From: Occultella glacieicola
Lineage (GTDB): Bacteria; Actinomycetota; Actinomycetes; Actinomycetales; Beutenbergiaceae
DNA length: 64,000 nucleotides
Assembly: GCF_004353825.1 (NCBI RefSeq)
Contig: NZ_SMNA01000006.1
Span: 372,001 to 436,000, forward strand
Direction: 5' to 3'
The notes under the pieces are model-generated. The model made no database searches. It was not told the origin of the DNA and saw nothing but the letters and a program-made list of their open reading frames with translations. Below, one piece after another: positions 42,345-50,996 of the stretch (position 1 is its first letter; each line of letters begins with the position of its first letter). A program made the translations under genes and the position numbers.

Positions 42345-43378
42345 GCGGCCGGTTACACCGCGTCGACGTCGATGCGCCGGGCTGGGGCCGCCGGCGGTGC
42401 GGACGCGGCTGGGTCTACCTGGACACCGATGGCGTCCGCATCGCGGCGGCCGGCGTGATCGCCCGGTGCCGCGACCTGATGATCCCGCCCGCCTGGCAGG
42501 AGGTCTGGATCTGCCCCGACGAGACCGGACATATCCAGGCCGTCGGCACCGACGCGGCCGGCCGGCGTCAGTACCTCTACCACCCGTTGTGGCGGGCCCG
42601 ACAGGATGCCCGCAAGCACATCCGGGTCCGGGAGATCGCCGCGCGGCTGCCGCGGGCGCGCCGGGCCGCGCGGATCGACCTACGCCACACCGGCATGCCC
42701 CGGGACCGCGCACTGGCCGTCGCCTTCCTGCTCCTGGACCAGGGCCTGTTCCGGATCGGGAGCGAGGCGTACACGGCGCAGCACGGCAGCTTCGGACTCG
42801 CCACCCTGCGCAAGCGACACCTGCGCATCACGACGGCGGGAGTCGCCGTCTTCGACTACGTGGCCAAGTCCGGGGTACCGCGGCGGGTCGAGATCACCCA
42901 CACCGAGGTGGTCGAGGCGCTGCGGTTGCTGCGGCGCCGACGCGGCGGCGGGCCCGAGTTGCTCGCCTATCGCGAGGGCTCTCCGACGCGCGGTCCGTGG
43001 CACGACCTGACCAGTGTCGACATCGGCGCCTACGTGAAGCGACGGCTCGGCGAGGACGCGAGCGCCAAGGACTTCCGCACCTGGCACGGTACGGTCCTGG
43101 CCGCCGTCACCCTCGCCCGCGGCGCGGACGACACGGGCGAGGCGGCGCCCGAGGACGCAGTGCGCGAGGCCGTGTCGGCCGTGGCCGAGCGGCTCGGCAA
43201 CACACCGGCTGTGAGCCGCTCCGCCTACATCGATCCCCAGGTGCTCTCCGCGTTCGAGGAGGAGCCGGTCATCGCGACACTCCCGATACCGGGGGCCGGG
43301 GAGCCGGTCATCCCCCAGCCGCCCCGGGTCGAGACGGCCGTTCGCGAGATGCTGGAGGCCGACGACCCTACGTCCTGA
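42341..43378 (+). CDS. DNA topoisomerase IB
   Basis: A 345-residue poxvirus-like type IB topoisomerase that relaxes supercoils through a 3'-phosphotyrosyl link. The catalytic tetrad is readable: Arg in FRIGSEAY, Lys in LRKRHLRI, Arg and His in KDFRTWHGT, and the nucleophile Tyr296 in SRSAYIDP. The N-terminal DNA-binding domain includes PAWQEVWICPDETGHIQAVGTDAAGRRQYLYH. The gene begins with ATGA overlap to the GCS2 gene, an odd but tight coupling. TopIB is an accessory enzyme in bacteria and often travels with stress genes; several lie directly downstream here. Confidence 0.92.
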   Translation: MSGRLHRVDVDAPGWGRRRCGRGWVYLDTDGVRIAAAGVIARCRDLMIPPAWQEVWICPDETGHIQAVGTDAAGRRQYLYHPLWRARQDARKHIRVREIAARLPRARRAARIDLRHTGMPRDRALAVAFLLLDQGLFRIGSEAYTAQHGSFGLATLRKRHLRITTAGVAVFDYVAKSGVPRRVEITHTEVVEALRLLRRRRGGGPELLAYREGSPTRGPWHDLTSVDIGAYVKRRLGEDASAKDFRTWHGTVLAAVTLARGADDTGEAAPEDAVREAVSAVAERLGNTPAVSRSAYIDPQVLSAFEEEPVIATLPIPGAGEPVIPQPPRVETAVREMLEADDPTS

Positions 43379-43463
43379 GCCTTCCGAGTGCGTACTTCCG
43401 ACACCTGACTTAGCGTGGAGTCAGCGCGGAACCACATCCGGTTCCGGCGAGAGGAGAGCCGAC

Positions 43464-43634
43464 ATGGGCATCGACGACAAGATCAAGAACGCCGCCGAAG
43501 AGGCGAAGGGCAAGGCCAAGGAGGCCGTCGGCGACGCGACGGACAACGAGCGGATGCAGGCCGAGGGGAACGCCGAGCAGGCCAAGGCGAACGCCAAGCA
43601 GGCCGGCGAGAACGTCAAGGACGCGTTCAAGTAG
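43464..43634 (+). CDS. CsbD-family stress protein
   Basis: A 56-residue protein, MGIDDKIKNAAEEAKGKAKE...GENVKDAFK, highly charged, Ala/Lys/Glu-rich and helical, the CsbD family. Its members are abundant under general stress, but the molecular role is unknown. It is preceded by a GAGGAG ribosome site 6 bp from the ATG. Its last 8 bases overlap the end of the STAS gene on the opposite strand. Confidence 0.9.
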   Translation: MGIDDKIKNAAEEAKGKAKEAVGDATDNERMQAEGNAEQAKANAKQAGENVKDAFK

Positions 43635-44052
43635 GCCGCACTGCCGACCGTGGAGCGGGACTCCCCGGCTCGCGGGACGTGGGACCGGGCTCGTCGTGGA
43701 CCTCCACGGCGTGCTCGGTCTCCACTATTTCCACCACCTCGACGAGTTGCGAGACCTCGAGAAGGAAGAGCACGAAACCGGGCGGATCGACGATCCGCAA
43801 CGGAGTCGGCAGTCGGTAGGCCAAGCGAGCCACGATCGCCAGCACGGCGGAGTCCATGAACGTGACCTCGCCCACGTGGAGCTCGACCGGCTTGCTCGTG
43901 GCGCCGATCTCCTCGGCGACGTCGGCGAGCCGACGGTTCATCGTGATGTCGACCTCACCGCGCAACCTGAGCCGAATGGTCGGGCCCGCTTCGTGCACCT
44001 CGACCGAGCCCAGGATCGCTCCGGTCCCACCGCCCACACCAGAACCCGCCAA
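43627..44052 (-). CDS. STAS-domain protein (anti-anti-sigma-like)
   Basis: A 141-residue STAS-domain protein. The core is VHEAGPTIRLRLRGEVDITMNRRLADVAEE followed by HVGEVTFMDSAVLAIVARL, where the Ser of FMDS is in the position phosphorylated in SpoIIAA/RsbV antagonists. It would bind an anti-sigma kinase and free a stress sigma factor. No kinase gene is nearby. The start is uncertain: TTG at 44052 (AGGA ribosome site) or GTG at 44037. It converges on the CsbD gene. Confidence 0.75.
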   Translation of the reverse strand: MAGSGVGGGTGAILGSVEVHEAGPTIRLRLRGEVDITMNRRLADVAEEIGATSKPVELHVGEVTFMDSAVLAIVARLAYRLPTPLRIVDPPGFVLFLLEVSQLVEVVEIVETEHAVEVHDEPGPTSREPGSPAPRSAVRPT

Positions 44053-44191
44053 TGTCCTACCGCCGATCGCCTAGATCCATGGCGTCACCGGGGTCAGGAG
44101 CAACGTCGGCCTCGCGACGAGGCCTCGCGCAGACTTTACGCCGCGGACGGCACTCACAACAACAAGCCACCGACAGAGAGGTCGTGACGAC

Positions 44192-44890
44192 ATGTATGAC
44201 CACACCGAGTTCGTCCGGACCACCTCCGACTTCGCTCGCAAACTCGTCAGGCCGTACGACGTCTATGACGTCGTCAGCGACCTCGTGGAGCGACTCACGG
44301 ACCTCCTGGGGCTGGCGGGCAGCGGCGTCTCGGTGGAGGTGGACGGGCGGCTGCGTGCCATCACCACGATCCCGGAGCAACTCGTCGCGCTCGAGCGGGC
44401 CCAGGAGGAGACGCAAGTGGGCCCGTGCGTCGACGCCTTCGCCACGGGTGAGATCGTCGTCGTCAACGATTTGGAGGCCGAGGTGAGGTGGCCACTGTAC
44501 CGGGAGCAAGCCGGACGGATCGGAGTCCGGTCCGTCGTCGGGATCCCGATGCACCTGGGCGAGCAGCCCGTGGGTGCCCTCAACCTCTATGAGGAGGGTC
44601 CACGCTACTGGGCGGACGACGACCTCCTGGCCGCCAGGGTCCTGGCCGATCTGGCCACCGGATTTCTGATCAACGCGTCCCTGTTCGCCAAGCAGGATCT
44701 GCTCACCGGCCAGCTCCAGTATGCGCTCGAGAGCAGGATCATCATCGAGCAGGCGAAGGGGGTGATCGCGGAGGCCCGCGACCTGCCGGTGGCGGAGGCC
44801 TTCGAGGTGATGCGCGCCCACGCGCGAGCCCGCAACCTGCGGATGAACGAGGTCGCACGGGCGGTCGTGGAGGACGGACTGCGGCCCTAG
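44192..44890 (+). CDS. GAF-ANTAR regulator
   Basis: A 232-residue protein. An N-terminal GAF domain (about residues 20-165) binds a small ligand. The C-terminal ANTAR domain (about 172-228) is LTGQLQYALESRIIIEQAKGVIAEARDLPVAEAFEVMRAHARARNLRMNEVARAV, an RNA-binding antitermination module. GAF-ANTAR proteins in actinomycetes act under stress and target double hairpins. The leader has GAGAGG before the ATG. No clear double-hairpin target was seen nearby. Confidence 0.87.
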   Translation: MYDHTEFVRTTSDFARKLVRPYDVYDVVSDLVERLTDLLGLAGSGVSVEVDGRLRAITTIPEQLVALERAQEETQVGPCVDAFATGEIVVVNDLEAEVRWPLYREQAGRIGVRSVVGIPMHLGEQPVGALNLYEEGPRYWADDDLLAARVLADLATGFLINASLFAKQDLLTGQLQYALESRIIIEQAKGVIAEARDLPVAEAFEVMRAHARARNLRMNEVARAVVEDGLRP

Positions 44891-44905
44891 CCGAACCACG
44901 GTTAC

Positions 44906-44934
44906 TTGAGTCCTTCACGATATCGACCTACCGT
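44906..44934 (+). promoter_or_regulatory. Sigma70-type promoter of the fur-family gene
   Basis: TTGAGT (44906-44911), a 17-bp spacer, TACCGT (44929-44934). The likely transcription start falls on or next to the GTG at 44942, so the mRNA may be leaderless. Confidence 0.6.
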
Positions 44935-44941
44935 GGTCCGG

Positions 44942-45358
44942 GTGAGCACGGCCACGGGGATCTCGGACGTCGAGTTGCTGCGCGCCCACGGATTGCGCGC
45001 GACCTCCGGGCGTCTTGCCATCCTCACCGTCCTCGACAGCTCGCCGCACGTGGACGCGGAGTCGGTGCGCCGGTTGCTCGGCGCGCAGGCCCCCAGCCTG
45101 CAGGCGGTGCACAACATCCTCGCCGACCTGCAACGGGCCGGCCTGGTCCGCAGGTTCGAGCCGGCCCGATCCGCCGCCCGCTACGAACGCCACGCCGGCG
45201 ACAACCACCACCACGCCGTCTGCTCGGTGTGCGGGAAGGTGACCGACGTGGCCTGCACCACGGGGAGGTCACCCTGCCTGCACGGTCCGACGCCGCCCGG
45301 CTTCGCCGTCGCCACCGCCGAGGTCATCTTCTGGGGAACGTGCGCGGACTGCGTCTGA
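44942..45358 (+). CDS. Fur-family metal/peroxide regulator
   Basis: A 138-residue Fur-family repressor. DNA-binding: ELLRAHGLRATSGRLAILTVLDSSPHVDAESVRRLLGAQAPSLQAVHNILADLQRAGLVRR. The sensor region has HAGDNHHHAVCSVCGKVTDVAC and the C-terminal CADC, giving the two structural Zn Cys pairs and the His-rich regulatory site. It may be PerR- or Fur-like. The GTG at 44942 matches a leaderless transcript. It is followed 140 bp later by a Dps gene, a likely target, since iron storage and peroxide control go together. Confidence 0.88.
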   Translation: MSTATGISDVELLRAHGLRATSGRLAILTVLDSSPHVDAESVRRLLGAQAPSLQAVHNILADLQRAGLVRRFEPARSAARYERHAGDNHHHAVCSVCGKVTDVACTTGRSPCLHGPTPPGFAVATAEVIFWGTCADCV

Positions 45359-45497
45359 ACGCCTCGATCGCACCGTGGCGGGCAGGATGAAGGCACGCCT
45401 CTCCTTGCTGGCGTACGGCGCCCGACCGGCCTAATCTGGAGTCGTTCACGAAACGGCAAGCAGCAGGCCGCCCGACGGCCAGAAGGGCAGGATCTCC

Positions 45498-45959
45498 ATG
45501 ACCACCGTCACCACCGCCTCCGAGAAGCTCCGCGCCAACCTCCAGCGGGTCCTGGTCAATCTCGTCGACCTGCACGTGCTGGGCAAGCAGGCCCACTGGA
45601 ACGTGACCGGCCGCGGTTTCCGGGACCTCCACCTGCAGCTCGACGAACTCGTCGATGTCGCCCGGGAGCACAGCGACGTGGTCGCCGAGCGCATGCGGGC
45701 GTTGCAGGTCGTGCCGGACGGGCGCAGCGAGACGGTCGCCGCAACCACCGAACTGAGCTCCTACCCGGCGGCCCTGGTCGCGGTCGGCGACACGGTGGAC
45801 GCGATCGTCGAGCGGATCGCCCAGACCGTGGCCGTCGCCCGTGAGGTGCACGACGACGTCGACGCCGAGGACCCGACGACGGCGGACATCCTCCATGAGA
45901 TCATCGCCGACCTTGAGAAGCAGGCCTGGATGATCCGCTCGGAGAACCACGAGGTCTGA
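45498..45959 (+). CDS. dps: Dps-family iron-storage/DNA-protection protein
   Basis: A 153-residue Dps mini-ferritin that oxidises Fe(II) with peroxide and shelters DNA. The ferroxidase ligands are at the expected places: His33 (KQAHWNV), His45 and Asp60/Glu64 (DLHLQLDELVDVAREHSDVVAERM). It lacks a long Lys-rich tail, so DNA binding is probably weak. The GGGCAGGATCTCC leader gives a ribosome site. It lies downstream of the Fur-family gene, its likely regulator. A perfect hairpin terminator (45977-46009) ends the transcript. Confidence 0.92.
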   Translation: MTTVTTASEKLRANLQRVLVNLVDLHVLGKQAHWNVTGRGFRDLHLQLDELVDVAREHSDVVAERMRALQVVPDGRSETVAATTELSSYPAALVAVGDTVDAIVERIAQTVAVAREVHDDVDAEDPTTADILHEIIADLEKQAWMIRSENHEV

Positions 45960-45976
45960 CCAACAGCTGTCACGCG

Positions 45977-46009
45977 AACGCCCGGTCCGCTCCACGCGGA
46001 CCGGGCGTT
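45977..46009. terminator. Bidirectional terminator hairpin
   Basis: A perfect 14-bp stem (45977-45990 with 45996-46009) around TCCAC, followed by TTTCGT. It lies between the convergent Dps and GDPD genes. Confidence 0.85.
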
Positions 46010-46033
46010 TCGTCGGGTCCTGAGGCGCGGGCC

Positions 46034-47875
46034 CTACCGGTCGGTGAGGTGGGCGATCTCCTCGAGGATCGCGTCCCGGGCCGGTCCGTCCGGGATGCGC
46101 CGGGCCGCCACCGACGCCAGCTCCTCCCAGTCCTCGTTGTCGAGGGCCGTGAGGACCTGACGCTCGAACCCGGTGGGTAGGTTGACCCCGATGATCCGGG
46201 ACCGCAGGCCTTCGGCCGTCACGCCCACGGTGAACGCGACCTCGTCGGAGGCGGTGCCGCCCTCGCCCTCCGCGGTGGCGGTCAGGACATGGCCACCGAG
46301 GGCGAGCCCACCCGCCTCGATCACGTCGCCGACGGACACGTCGGCGCCGTCGAGCTGGTAGGAGACGGAGGTGGCGTCGGTGCTCGCGGCGGCCACGATG
46401 ATCTGGCCGCCCCGTTCGACCTCGGTGTCGTCCGCGACCGCGACCAGGTCGACCGTGGGCTCGGACGGTTCCGGATCGACGGCGGCGTACTGGGCCTCAC
46501 GCCAGCCGATGTAGGCGCCGGGCCGGTCGGTGACGATGCCGTCGACGCCGAGGTCCGTCAGCTGCTGCCAGGCGTCGGCACCGTTCACGGTGTAGGGCAG
46601 CACCGCGATCCCGGCCTCGTGCAACCGGTCGATGATCTCCGCGGTCAGGCCCCCGTTCGCCGACGGGTTGTACATGGTGGCACCGACCGACTGGGCCACG
46701 GCCACCGGGTCGGCGTCGACGGCCCCCCGGAGCACTCCGCGTGGGATCTCCGGCGCGTAATCGCGTGCGTAGCCCACCGCGGCGAGGTCGAACGACTCGA
46801 TGACCACCCGGTCGGTCAGCCCGGCCTCGCGGATCAGGTCGATCATGTGCTCGACCTCGGCGCGGGTCTCAGGTCCCTTGATCTCCAGCATCAGGGTTCC
46901 CGGGTTGCGCTGCATCAGGTCGAGGATCTGCGCGAAGGTGGGCAACGACGCGGCGAGGGCCGGGTCACGCCACGAGCCGGCGTCCAGGGTCTGCAGGTAG
47001 CTGCTCTGGAGTTGGGCCACGTCGCCGGTGCCGTCCGTGGTCCGGTCGACCGTCTGGTCGTGAAGCACGATCGGCACACCGTCGGCCGTGGTGTGGACGT
47101 CGATCTCGACGTACTCCGCTCCGGATTGCATGGCCGCGGCCTCGGACAACAGCGTGTTCTCCGGCAGGATCTGTGAGTACCCGCGGTGGGCGATGACGAC
47201 CGGCAGTTCCCCGTCGTCGATGATGAAGTCGGCCGGTTCGATCTCGGTGACCAGAATGTCGTCGAAGCTGACGGTCGAGTTGTCAGCGACCAGGCCGAGC
47301 ACGCCGGCCTCGGAGCGCTGGATCTGACCCCGCAGGATGAGTTCACCGTCGAAGTACCACTTGGCTGAACTGCCCTGGACCTCGACGGCGACCCGGACCT
47401 CCTGACCGACGCCGGCGTCGTAGGGGGCGGCCGCGGTGTACGGGACGTTCCAGCCGCCCGCGGCCGTCCGGTTCGCGAACTCGATACCGTTGCCCGCCGA
47501 GCTGGTGGTGCGCATCGCGGCCTGCCACCAGGGCGTCGAACCGTCCGGGGGGATGTCGAGTGCGATCGCCGTCCACCTGGTGGCGTTGGCGACCTCCTCG
47601 AAGCGGACGGTCGCCTCGACCCGGTAGTTGTCCAGGTGGGTGCCGAAGGTGAGCCGGTCGATGCCGCCGGCAGTGACCACGAGACGGCCGTCCTCGACGC
47701 GCCAGTCCCCCTCGACCGGGTTCCAACCCTCCGGGATCTCGCCCGCATCGAAGTTCTCCGACAGGACGACGTCGCCCGGCTCCGCGGACGCCGCCGGGAC
47801 GATGACACAAGCTCCCGCAACGGCGGCGGACAAGGCCGCCAGGCCCGCGATCGCGGGCCGGAAGGTGCTGCTCAT
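46034..47875 (-). CDS. Secreted glycerophosphodiester phosphodiesterase, multidomain
   Basis: A 613-residue exported protein with a Sec signal peptide. A jelly-roll module (about residues 35-215, FDAGEIPEGWNPVEGDWRVEDGRLVV ... FDDILV) resembles a carbohydrate-binding or LamG/DUF1080-like fold. The GDPD domain follows (about 225-470), with VIAHRGYSQILPENTLLSEAAAMQSGAEYVEIDVHTTADGVPIVLHD, giving catalytic His and Glu/Asp residues, and a closing DGIVTDRPGAYIGW. An Ig-like domain and a short helical tail end the protein. It would cleave glycerophosphodiesters at the cell surface to supply glycerol-3-phosphate. Substrate details are not known. Confidence 0.85.
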   Translation of the reverse strand: MSSTFRPAIAGLAALSAAVAGACVIVPAASAEPGDVVLSENFDAGEIPEGWNPVEGDWRVEDGRLVVTAGGIDRLTFGTHLDNYRVEATVRFEEVANATRWTAIALDIPPDGSTPWWQAAMRTTSSAGNGIEFANRTAAGGWNVPYTAAAPYDAGVGQEVRVAVEVQGSSAKWYFDGELILRGQIQRSEAGVLGLVADNSTVSFDDILVTEIEPADFIIDDGELPVVIAHRGYSQILPENTLLSEAAAMQSGAEYVEIDVHTTADGVPIVLHDQTVDRTTDGTGDVAQLQSSYLQTLDAGSWRDPALAASLPTFAQILDLMQRNPGTLMLEIKGPETRAEVEHMIDLIREAGLTDRVVIESFDLAAVGYARDYAPEIPRGVLRGAVDADPVAVAQSVGATMYNPSANGGLTAEIIDRLHEAGIAVLPYTVNGADAWQQLTDLGVDGIVTDRPGAYIGWREAQYAAVDPEPSEPTVDLVAVADDTEVERGGQIIVAAASTDATSVSYQLDGADVSVGDVIEAGGLALGGHVLTATAEGEGGTASDEVAFTVGVTAEGLRSRIIGVNLPTGFERQVLTALDNEDWEELASVAARRIPDGPARDAILEEIAHLTDR

Positions 47876-48065
47876 GAGTGCTCCAGTTCACCGGTGACAA
47901 CTGACCTCCCGACCCTATGAAGCCCCGATGTCGAGCGCCCGTCGAGGAGGAGAACACCTGGTGGCCCTTCGCCGTCGCACGCACTCCGCGTCGGGATGCG
48001 CTCGCGCAACAGCCGGGCGATAGTGGTCGGGCGCGCACGACAACACGTTCCAGGAGGCGACGAGC

Positions 48066-48572
48066 ATGACGAACGATTCGGCCCAGGACCCGGTCGAGGA
48101 GCCCGGCACGACCCACGCGGCGCCCGGTTCGGGGCACCCCGAACTGATGGTCTCGCGGGCCGGGGCCGCCATGCCGGGTGAAGTTCCACTCCGGTTCCCG
48201 CTGGACAAGGACGAGGTCACCGTCGGGTCCGGGCCGGACCAGGACATCCGGCTCGACGGGCTCGAGCCGCATCACCTGACCGTCTATCACGACGAGCGCG
48301 ACGAGTATCGCGTGCGCCCCTACGGCCAGGTCGAGGGCGGTTCCGTGACCGAGCCGGCGCACCGAGTCCTGCGCACGGGTGCCCGGGTCGCGATCGGACC
48401 ATGGGAGGTCACCTTCCAGCGAGCCGAGTACGCCGACCACGGGCGTCCGTTCGGCGGACGCGAGGGGGGCGAACTCTCGGACAACCTCACCCAGCCCCCG
48501 CGGCCCGCCGACCGCGACGATGCCGTGGAGCCTGTGGGCCGCGAAGGGGTTCAGGAACAGCAGAACGACTGA
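48066..48572 (+). CDS. FHA-like domain protein
   Basis: A 168-residue protein. The middle (residues ~45-120) resembles an FHA phosphopeptide-binding domain: VTVGSGPDQDIRLDGLEPHHLTVYHDERDEYRVRPYG. The N- and C-termini are acidic and disordered. The usual phosphothreonine Ser is replaced in EPHHLTV, so ligand binding is uncertain. AGGAGG precedes the ATG. It is followed 40 bp later by an APC permease gene. Confidence 0.65.
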   Translation: MTNDSAQDPVEEPGTTHAAPGSGHPELMVSRAGAAMPGEVPLRFPLDKDEVTVGSGPDQDIRLDGLEPHHLTVYHDERDEYRVRPYGQVEGGSVTEPAHRVLRTGARVAIGPWEVTFQRAEYADHGRPFGGREGGELSDNLTQPPRPADRDDAVEPVGREGVQEQQND

Positions 48573-48613
48573 CCCGGTCGCGTGAGGCAGGTGCTGCCGC
48601 AAGGAGGAGGCCC

Positions 48614-49933
48614 ATGACGGAGCCAACGGACACGGCCGACCCCAAGACCCGGCTACGACGGGGCATCGGTGGTGGGCTCCTCTTCGCCTTCATCCTCGGG
48701 GACGTGCTCGGCGCGGGCGTCTACGCACTGACCGGCGAACTGGCTGCCGACGCCGGCGGGCTGATGTGGGTGCCGATCGTGATCGCGATGGGCATGGCGC
48801 TGCTGACGGCGGGCTCGTACGCGGAACTGGTGACCAAGTATCCGCGCGCCGGCGGATCGGCGATCTTCGCCCAGCGGGCCTTCGGTCGGCCGCTCGTCTC
48901 GTTCCTGGTCGGGTACTGCATGCTCTGTGCGGGCGTGGTCAGCGTCGCCGGTCTGGCGATCGCCTTCAGCGGCGACTACCTGGGCACGTTCCTCACGGTC
49001 CCGGTACCCGTCGCGGCGCCGATCTTCCTGTTCCTGCTGGCGTTGCTGAACCTGCGGGGCATCAAGGAGTCGGTGACCTCGAATCTGGTCATGACGATCG
49101 TCGAGGTCAGCGGCCTGGTGCTGGTCATCGCGCTGGTCGGCGCAGCCCTCGGTGCCGGCCGTGGCGACGTCGGCCGGATCCTCGAACCGCCGCCCGGACC
49201 GGGGGCTGCCTTCGCCGTCCTCGGGGCCGCGCTGCTCGCGTTCTACAGTTTCGTCGGGTTCGAGACCTCCGCCAACGTCGCCGAGGAGGTACGCGACGTC
49301 CGCCGTGTGTACCCGCGGGCGCTGTTCGGTGCTCTGATCGTGGCCGGGATCGTCTACGTCCTGATCGCGCTCGCCTCGGCGGCGATGCTGCCGCCGCAGG
49401 AACTGGCCGGTTCGAGCGGACCCCTGCTGCAGGTGGTGACTGCGACCGGCTACTCGGTCCCGGACTGGCTGTTCAGTCTGGTCGCCCTCATCGCCGTCGC
49501 GAACGGGGCGCTGCTCACCTCGATCATGAGTTCGCGCCTCGCGTACGGGATGGCGGAGGAGGGGCTGCTGCCGAGCCCGCTCGCGCGTCTCCTGCCGAAG
49601 CGGCGCACCCCGTGGGTGGCGATCCTGGTGACCGCAGCTCTGTCGGCGCTCCTGGCGGCCGTGGGCACGCTCGAACTGTTGGCCGAGACCGTCGTCCTGT
49701 TCCTGTTGTTCGTCTTCATATCGACGAACCTGGCCGTGTTGGTCCTGCGCGGCGACGACCCCGGGCCGCACTTCCGGGTTCCCACTGCCGTGCCCGTCCT
49801 CGCCCTGCTGAGCTGTGCGGTGCTGCTGATCCAGCAGACCTGGCAGGTATGGGCGCTCGGCGGCGTCCTTCTCCTGCTCGGCGTCGTCCTGTACGCACTC
49901 CACCGCCGGTTCGGCACCAGCGACTCACCCTGA
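48614..49933 (+). CDS. APC-family amino acid permease
   Basis: A 439-residue permease of the amino acid-polyamine-organocation family with about 12 helices. TM1 carries the broken-helix GVYALTGELA motif, and SFVGFETSANVAEEVRDVRRVYPRAL is the TM6-7 signature. The start is ATG at 48614 after AAGGAGGAGG. The substrate is unknown. Lone APC permeases of this kind often import neutral amino acids or polyamines, or act as antiporters under stress. Confidence 0.87.
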   Translation: MTEPTDTADPKTRLRRGIGGGLLFAFILGDVLGAGVYALTGELAADAGGLMWVPIVIAMGMALLTAGSYAELVTKYPRAGGSAIFAQRAFGRPLVSFLVGYCMLCAGVVSVAGLAIAFSGDYLGTFLTVPVPVAAPIFLFLLALLNLRGIKESVTSNLVMTIVEVSGLVLVIALVGAALGAGRGDVGRILEPPPGPGAAFAVLGAALLAFYSFVGFETSANVAEEVRDVRRVYPRALFGALIVAGIVYVLIALASAAMLPPQELAGSSGPLLQVVTATGYSVPDWLFSLVALIAVANGALLTSIMSSRLAYGMAEEGLLPSPLARLLPKRRTPWVAILVTAALSALLAAVGTLELLAETVVLFLLFVFISTNLAVLVLRGDDPGPHFRVPTAVPVLALLSCAVLLIQQTWQVWALGGVLLLLGVVLYALHRRFGTSDSP

Positions 49934-49995
49934 ACCGGTGCACGCCCCCGCGCACCCGGTGGCGGGCGCCAGGAAGCGGTGGGATCGTGGCCGGT

Positions 49996-50148
49996 ATGGA
50001 CAACAAGGAGCCGAGGACGCCCTCCGAGCAGCCGTACGACCCGGCTCGGGACCCGGACGCCGATCCCGAGGAGCTGGAGTCCCGTCGGCTCGCCCGTCAG
50101 CCCGACCAGGCCGAGGGCGCGGACGATCCCGCGGAGGATGGGGAGTAA
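49996..50148 (+). CDS. Small acidic disordered protein
   Basis: A 50-residue very acidic peptide, MDNKEPRTPSEQPYDPARDP..., with no Cys, few hydrophobic residues and no family I recognise. Its codons are the organism's usual ones and it precedes the Cys-rich gene by 5 bp, so the two are likely co-transcribed. Only the small gap and the strong codon use support it. Confidence 0.55.
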   Translation: MDNKEPRTPSEQPYDPARDPDADPEELESRRLARQPDQAEGADDPAEDGE

Positions 50149-50153
50149 GCATC

Positions 50154-50387
50154 ATGGCGATCTGTGACACCTGCGGCAATGACTACGACAAGCCCCTGAC
50201 CGTGGCCCGCGGCGACGTGCGCGGCACGTTCGACAGTTTCGAGTGCGCCATCCACGCGCTCGCGCCGGCGTGCGCCCATTGCGGCTGCCGGGTCCTGGGC
50301 CACGGCGTCGAGAACGACCAGGGCATCTACTGCTGCGCCAACTGCGCCCGGATGGCCGGCGAGGTCGCCCTCGCCGACCGCGCCTGA
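50154..50387 (+). CDS. Small Cys-rich zinc-ribbon protein
   Basis: A 77-residue cytoplasmic protein: ICDTCGNDYDKP at the start, FDSFECAIHALAPACAHCGCRVLGHGVE in the middle and GIYCCANCARM near the end. The CxxC, C, CxxCxC and CCxxC groups suggest two or more metal sites, likely Zn. It belongs to a conserved actinobacterial small-protein family whose function I do not know. No DNA- or RNA-binding domain is visible. Confidence 0.75.
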   Translation: MAICDTCGNDYDKPLTVARGDVRGTFDSFECAIHALAPACAHCGCRVLGHGVENDQGIYCCANCARMAGEVALADRA

Positions 50388-50447
50388 CCCCTCCACGGTC
50401 GTTCGGGACGCGGCACTACGCTGCGCGCGGCCGCGGTCGACGCCCGC

Positions 50448-50996
50448 TCAGACGGTCTGGCCGCTGTGCTCTCCCTCGGCCAGTTCCTCGACGACCTTGG
50501 CGTTGAAGGCGGGCAGATCGTCCGGGGTGCGGCTGCTGACCAGGCCGGCGTCGACCACGACCTCCTCGTCGACCCAGTGCGCCCCGGCATTGACGAGATC
50601 CGTGCGCAGGCTGGGATAGGACGTCACCGTGCGGCCCTTGAGCACGTCGGCGTCGGTGAGGATCCAGCCGCCGTGGCAGATCACGCCCACCGGCTTGTGC
50701 TGGGCGAAGAAGTCACGGACGAACGACACCGACGCGGCGTCCATGCGCAGGTGGTCGCCGTTGACGACCCCTCCGGGCAGAACCAGCCCGTCGAAGTCAG
50801 CAGCCGACGCATCGGCCGAGCGGACATCCACGGCTGCCTCGTGGCCGTTCTTGCCCGTGATCGAGCCGGTCTCCGGCGAGACGAGACTCGCCGTGGCACC
50901 GGAGTCGGTGACCGCCTGCCACGGACTCGTCAGCTCGCTGTCCTCGAAGCCGTTCGTCGCCAGGAAGGCGACCTTCCGTCCGGCAATATCAGACAT
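50448..50996 (-). CDS. DJ-1/PfpI-family (type 1 GATase-like) protein
   Basis: A 182-residue protein of the DJ-1/PfpI superfamily. The nucleophile is Cys107 in GVICHGGWI, with Glu18 in NGFEDSEL at the usual acidic position and a following His108. Family members deglycate proteins, hydrolyse glyoxal adducts or act as general stress proteins. ATG at 50996 follows a GAGGAGAT site on the minus strand. It lies convergent to the Cys-rich gene and divergent to the cyclase-like gene. Confidence 0.87.
   Translation of the reverse strand: MSDIAGRKVAFLATNGFEDSELTSPWQAVTDSGATASLVSPETGSITGKNGHEAAVDVRSADASAADFDGLVLPGGVVNGDHLRMDAASVSFVRDFFAQHKPVGVICHGGWILTDADVLKGRTVTSYPSLRTDLVNAGAHWVDEEVVVDAGLVSSRTPDDLPAFNAKVVEELAEGEHSGQTV

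Noticed and set aside
44053-44191. Double-hairpin ANTAR target upstream of the GAF-ANTAR gene
   Set aside because: I could not find two hexaloop hairpins of the ANTAR type in the gap.
45404-45437. Promoter for dps
   Set aside because: TAATCT is a good -10 but the nearest TTG hexamer is 22 bp away, outside normal spacing.
47960-48022. 20-codon GTG-started ORF with a GGAGGAG site
   Set aside because: It is too short, Arg/Ala-rich and without conserved features, and could be part of the leader of the FHA gene.
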